Shown here one piece after another: positions 59,381-64,000 of a stretch of DNA of 64,000 nucleotides (position 1 is its first letter; each line of letters opens with the position of its first letter). The position numbers were made by a program, and so were the translations under genes. The DNA comes from Endocalyx cinctus. Taxonomy: Eukaryota; Ascomycota; Sordariomycetes; Amphisphaeriales; Apiosporaceae. The notes beneath the pieces were generated by a model. It had not been told where the DNA came from. It searched no databases and saw only the letters and a program-made list of their open reading frames with translations. The stretch is taken from positions 2,742,171 to 2,806,170 of the forward strand of contig BCKC01000002.1 in assembly GCA_001600455.1 (NCBI GenBank). The letters run 5' to 3'.

Positions 59381-60624
59381 ATGGTGTGCCTATCGTACCC
59401 GCCTCGTCAGCCGAGCGCCGACGCCAAGGCAATCTTGGTATTCTTCATATCCGGCAACCCGGGGCTGATAGAATACTACCAGCCGTTCCTATCAACGTTG
59501 AGAGAACTGCTTGATGAAGAAAAAGAAGAAGGAGATGTGTCATCAATAAGCCAAAAGACACAGTTCTACATCTACGGTCAGGACCTGCCTGGCTTTAGCG
59601 ACGATGATCATGAGCCCTTCGGTACCGGTCGTCCCCCTCATGACGTCGAGTACCAGATCCGACACGCGCTAAAAACGCTGGAAACCTTGCGCGTCGAAGC
59701 CGGTCCGCGATCCGGACAAGCGTACGACGAGGTGCTGCTGATGGGCCACTCGGTAGGCGCGTACATCGCGCTAGAGCTGTGCAACCGGCTCCTACGGCGG
59801 GAAGCGTCCGAGGATCCGAACCCGGACCTGACCCCTTCCCTCCGGTTACGCTCCGGTATCCTCCTGTTTCCGACCATCGACCACATCGCGCGCTCGCCCA
59901 GCGGACGGATGCTCGACCTGCTGCGTCGGACGCCGATCCTCGGCGCCAACGCGTACCGGATCGCGAGGGGCTTCCTGCGCCTCTGGCCCCGGTCCTGGCT
60001 CCGCGCCTTCGTCGGACGCGTCCTGGGCTTTCCGGACGCCGCCGCCGAGGTCACGACCCGCTGGCTGGCGAGCCGCGACGGCGTCTGGCAGGCCCTGCAC
60101 ATGGGCATGGACGAGATGAAGGTCATAGGCGAGGATCGGTGGGACGACGAACTTTGGGGCGTCATCGAGCAGGAACAGCAACAGCAACAAGAACAAGAAC
60201 AACCCCAAGATCTGCGCACGATGACGCAATTACCGCCTAGATTCTGCTTCTTGTTCGGTAAGGACGATCACTGGGTCGCTAACCGTTACCGAGACGAGTT
60301 TATCTGCAAAAGGACCGAGCGGGCCGAGCGGACCCGGGTCGTCGTCGACGAAGGAAACCTTCCTCACGCATTTTGCATACGTAAGTAAATAAAAAAAAAA
60401 GAGACGAATTAAAGCTCCTCCCCTCCCCCCCCTTTTTTTCCCGCCAACACACTCTTCGTTCCCCCCTTACCTGTCATAAATACGGGGTAAATTCCGCAAT
60501 TGCTCTTAGGAAGAGCTAAAAAAAAAAAAAAAAAAAATACTGACTCTTGTATCGCGTAGGCCATAGCGAGACCGTTGCGGAGAAAGTCTGCGTCTGGATC
60601 AACGAGATGTACGGCGCGAGTTGA
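59381..60624 (+). CDS. Lipid droplet-associated hydrolase (LDAH-like) (2 exons)
   Basis: An alpha/beta-hydrolase of the LDAH/DUF2305 family, found on lipid droplets and linked to sterol ester or triacylglycerol turnover. Exons 59381-60380 and 60560-60624 give 354 residues; the 179-bp intron (GTAAGT...GTAG) is long for this window and holds C/T and A homopolymer runs (A20 at 60518-60537). Splicing restores PHAFCIRHSETVAEKV, which contains the catalytic His335. Other features are FFISGNPGLIEYY (21-33), the nucleophile Ser124 in GHSVGAY and the acid in FGKDDHWV (Asp295/296). Residues 262-277 form a Glu/Gln repeat (QEQQQQQQEQEQ-like). The ATG at 59381 directly precedes the conserved core, so the N-terminus may be short. 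An acyl-hydrolase role is inferred from family and triad. Confidence 0.9.
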
Positions 60625-63600
60625 CCGACATTTCGATTGAATAGAGAGAGAAAAACTGATGATCTATCCAGACTGACGTAACAGGTTCTCTCTCTATCTA
60701 TCTTATCTCTAACATTTCATATCGATATGATGATCTTGGACCCTTCATGCTGTATTAGTTATACCCCGGCGCGATGCATACGAATGACTCGAGTTTCTAC
60801 TTATGAATACTGTATCATGTACATAAAAATATAGACGACTGGCTCAAGGCCCGGTCAACACTGTAAAATATATGCTATATACGTGCGAATATTTTAGACG
60901 CATCCCCTAGAGGTACGGATGTAGCCACATATTATGGATGGCACGATGCAGCTAATTGATAGCATTTCATTGGGCCTTACACCATAAATAGCAATGGATG
61001 CAAGTGTGACTGATGAAAGTAATGATAGACAGAAAAATAGTTTCAGGTGTATGCAAGAACAGTGCGTATGTCAATAAATGGCTGAGCCCAGCATCATGAC
61101 TCGCGAACTAATGAGAAGCGAATATTTGTTATTCCCTGCAAACTGGATTTACGTATTTTTGTTATTCTCTAGTAGGTTCCAGGTTCTTACTGGCACACTC
61201 TCCTTATGCAGCTGAGAAGAATTGACGCCATAGTCAGGTCTTGGGATGGTACTGTAGTAGTCTTAGATTGGTAAAGAGGGGTCTGCAGATAGGAGCAGGA
61301 GAAGGAGGAATCAAACCCCAACTTTTTTTAAAGCACCTGTCCAGAATCGTCTACCTTACTTATTAATGATAAATTAAAGATACCGTACTGTAGGTGTATA
61401 TTAAAAGAACCGGTGAAGGCTCAATTAGGGTACTGGAATGTCGATCTCGTTTGAAGGTGTATTCAACGTCCAAAAGCGAAGAACGGAAATGAAAATAATA
61501 GTAATGAAAACATTTATGATGTATGTCAAGATAACTCCCAAGATGCTTATGAGCTAGCCAAGAAGGAAATCGCGTGTTGCCACGACTCCTCACGGCTTTC
61601 ACCATCCCCCGCTCTCTCGTTCTCCCTTTCTGTGAGATACCGAAATTGATGTAATTGCTGGTGCAAGTAGCCGTAAGATGGTTTCTACTCTAAATGAAAT
61701 AGAGCCGTGCTGGTTACGTTGAAACTATGCCCCTTCTCGTGTTTGTTGGGTGTAGCGTATAACTTGGGGCAAACTAACCAGTGATCCGGCAATGTGGATC
61801 ACGGTTTAACTTCGAAGGTTCGGTCGTTCTTTTTTAGCTATTCTTCATAGTTAGGCCAGGTCCCTCTTGTCTTTCGAGTGAATAGTCGCCCAAGAACGAC
61901 GGCTAGCTCTACCGTTAGACAGTTTCCAACTCCCCTCACCATACTTGTATCTCCCACCGCCATTTCGGATCTGTGCTCTTGTCCGGATATTAGTACGGAT
62001 ACTAAAACTGTTGGTGTTCAGGTAGACACAGGTGCGGACAACTTTCGGTTGCATTAGAACCTTTATGGAGGGCTAGACGACTTGAACGAGGTAGTTCTCG
62101 GTGAGCTTAGTGTTTCCGAGCTTTAAGAAACAAGGTTAGGAGAGAGGGGGAACTACTTATGCAGGTAAAAACATGGGGTAGCTCGTAAATTGTGCCTTAA
62201 TCCCTAAGACTCGAGAGTAGAAAGCTACAATTTGGTAGCCAAACTATCCGAAAATCTAAGATAAATCTTCTAGCAAGTTAAACTTCCCGGCCTTGCAATG
62301 CCAAGAGATCGGTTAAGACCCTTAAGGTTCCACGGCATCTTGAATAATCGAGGAGTCGCATGCTACGGCAATCGTAAACGACCCCTTCACCATGTATGTG
62401 CTACCTCCCTGTCAGCTATCTCTTTGACCGTCATTGGTAAGGATATGATTGTGATGGTGTAGTCAATTCCTTCGAGAGAACATCAAGTACCCCAACCCAC
62501 CGGGCAATACCAGAAGGTCCGAATTTGAATACGACTTATGACTCTACTGGATATGAATTGATAATGGAGGAAAGGAATGCGAACGTCATCGGTCGGACGT
62601 TTCATTGGTTTTAGTCAACTGGGTAAAATCAGGATGGGGTTACAAGATAGCTTCATTGAACTCTCAAAACCAGCCCTAGTAGGGATGCGATACACATACA
62701 GTATCTCACATACGTTGTGTAACCCATAATGTCACTAGATGCGCATCCACTTGCCTAGTTTCTCAGATATATGAGATAAATTCCTGGGGTAAATAGAGTT
62801 CAATAGGCTTGGTTATAATGAATTTTCCCGTCACATGGCCTAGAATCATCTCTGACATGGAGTTAATGCATTTGGGTTGTGGCCAACAACGGCGTCATCT
62901 TCCCCAGATTATCAATCTAGGTGTTTATGATTTTTGACTTTTATATCCTTTGCTTAATGGGCCTGATGAGAATGTTCTGGACGTCCTGCGAATCGTTACA
63001 TTGAATTGACCGGTCATTATTTGAGACAGTTGGCGTCCTTGTGACAACTGAGGCAGCAGCCCACTAGTTGTTGTATCCCTTGATTCGGAACTGATGTCTT
63101 GATAATGTTGTGCCCCCAAATGTGCAATAAGTGCCAGTTCCGATATGACAAAATATGTTACTATGCAGGTAGCGAAAACGATAAGATTATTGGTAGAAAT
63201 TTCCAGTCACTTCTGAGCCTCGTACCTTGGCATCAAGTTGAGATGATTGTCAGCAATATACCTAGGTAAATTCTCGGGGGTCACATGGCCCTTAATACTC
63301 CGGTTTATCCGTCAGTCATCCCAAGTTTATAGATCGGTGGTTGAACCGATTGGATTTTTTTCAATGACGGATGTACTGTGTATACGGCCATAGCGACGAC
63401 TTGAAGCTTGACTTGAGGATATATACTACGTCAGTGGTTTCATGACAGTATTCACCGCTGTTTGGCATAAGCAGGACTTTGACCTTTTGACGTTCAAGAG
63501 TCCCGTGATTTCTTGTTTTTTTTTTGTGCTTGTTGTGGCATCACGATCAAACCATCACTCAGCCACTTCCCTTGACGCATATTGACAAGGATATATTGAC

Positions 63601-64000
63601 AATAGCGGAGCATAAGCTCCTAAAAAAAACTCCCATGTTGCCTTATTTTCATGGTATGTAGGCGGATGTATTCAATTGTGAACGTCATTTCCGTAGATTT
63701 CGGGTTTCGTAAATTGTGCTTATTTTCTTATTACCCCTAGTATACAAACCAACAATAATATAAGCATGAAGAAGTATATTGTAGAAGGATGAAATGAAGG
63801 CTTGGAATACTTGAGAGGCTGGTAGGCAGTAGGCTGGAGACCGTTAGGTCAGCCAGCCACAGGTTTGAAAGCTGCTAACAAACACGTGTATTTCCCGATT
63901 CGACTGCATACTGTCGATCACCTGGATCTCTGTAGGCAAACGTTGCCTAGGGTGTGTAAAGGGCAATTTTTTTCTTCTTGACACTTTTAGAGAATTAGTA
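60625..64000. other. 3.4 kb without recognisable genes at the right edge
   Basis: AT-rich DNA with short ORFs on both strands (61363-61605, 61851-62054 and 62925-63119 on the minus strand), none of known family. A GTCACATGGCC motif occurs at about 62833 and 63281. No tRNA, 5S rRNA or transposon end was seen. A gene may begin beyond the window. Confidence 0.5.

Noticed and set aside
61300..61330. B-box-like GGTTTGATTCC on the minus strand
   Set aside because: There is no A-box or acceptor stem at the expected distance.
62532..62617. Short stretch TTYDSTGYELIMEERNANV on the plus strand
   Set aside because: Fewer than 30 codons before a stop and no match to a known motif.
62833..63291. GTCACATGGCC occurring twice, suggesting a duplicated element
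   Set aside because: Similarity does not extend clearly beyond about 11 bases, so a repeat cannot be supported.

Overview
This window is nuclear DNA from a filamentous ascomycete (Pezizomycotina, most likely a Sordariomycete). The evidence is short 58-179 bp GT-AG introns with CTAAC-like branch points in most of the genes, fungal-specific families (PREG/Pho80-type cyclin, NUDE, the so-called 'hoxa13' family, a two-cysteine-motif Tim13, a fungal prolidase), GC-rich exons set in AT-rich intergenic DNA, and no bacterial-style operons. I see no tRNA, rRNA, CRISPR array or intact transposon. The species cannot be named from the sequence alone.

Layout. 0-10.7 kb is a compact block: the 3' part of an NSRP1-like splicing factor (+), Tim13 (-), an aldehyde dehydrogenase (-) and a large Doa10-type ER ubiquitin ligase (-). 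10.7-16.4 kb has no intact gene but holds a few short coding-like remnants. 16.4-24.7 kb carries the 'hoxa13'-annotated Ala/Ser-rich protein (+) and NUDE (+). 28.3-38.4 kb carries three minus-strand genes: a TDT/SLAC1-family (malate or sulfite) transporter, a type-B carboxylesterase and a berberine-bridge-type FAD oxidase. 42.1-52.8 kb is denser: a ThDP enzyme (+), a PREG/Pho80 cyclin (+), an Xaa-Pro aminopeptidase (+) and a secreted serine carboxypeptidase (-). 52.8-59.4 kb is gene-poor and holds a broken HET-domain fragment. A lipid-droplet hydrolase (+) follows, then 3.4 kb of apparently empty DNA.

There are fourteen supportable protein genes in 64 kb, which is sparse for such a fungus. 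The intergenic spacers are up to 6.6 kb long and rich in homopolymer runs and short CCTAGG/TAGGTA and TACGGAGTA palindromes. Most genes are housekeeping (splicing, mitochondrial import, ER quality control, dynein regulation, phosphate signalling, peptide turnover). The minority are degradative or secreted enzymes (carboxylesterase, FAD oxidase, carboxypeptidase) and organic-anion transport. The genes do not form an obvious pathway or biosynthetic cluster.

The most notable structural observation is an 8-nt micro-exon in the FAD oxidase gene (38115-38122). It is needed to keep the frame and it supplies the conserved residues just after the flavin-binding histidine. Others are two in-frame starts in the prolidase gene (probably a mitochondrial and a cytosolic form), a presequence-like open frame with no ATG upstream of the ThDP enzyme, and decayed HET-type coding DNA.
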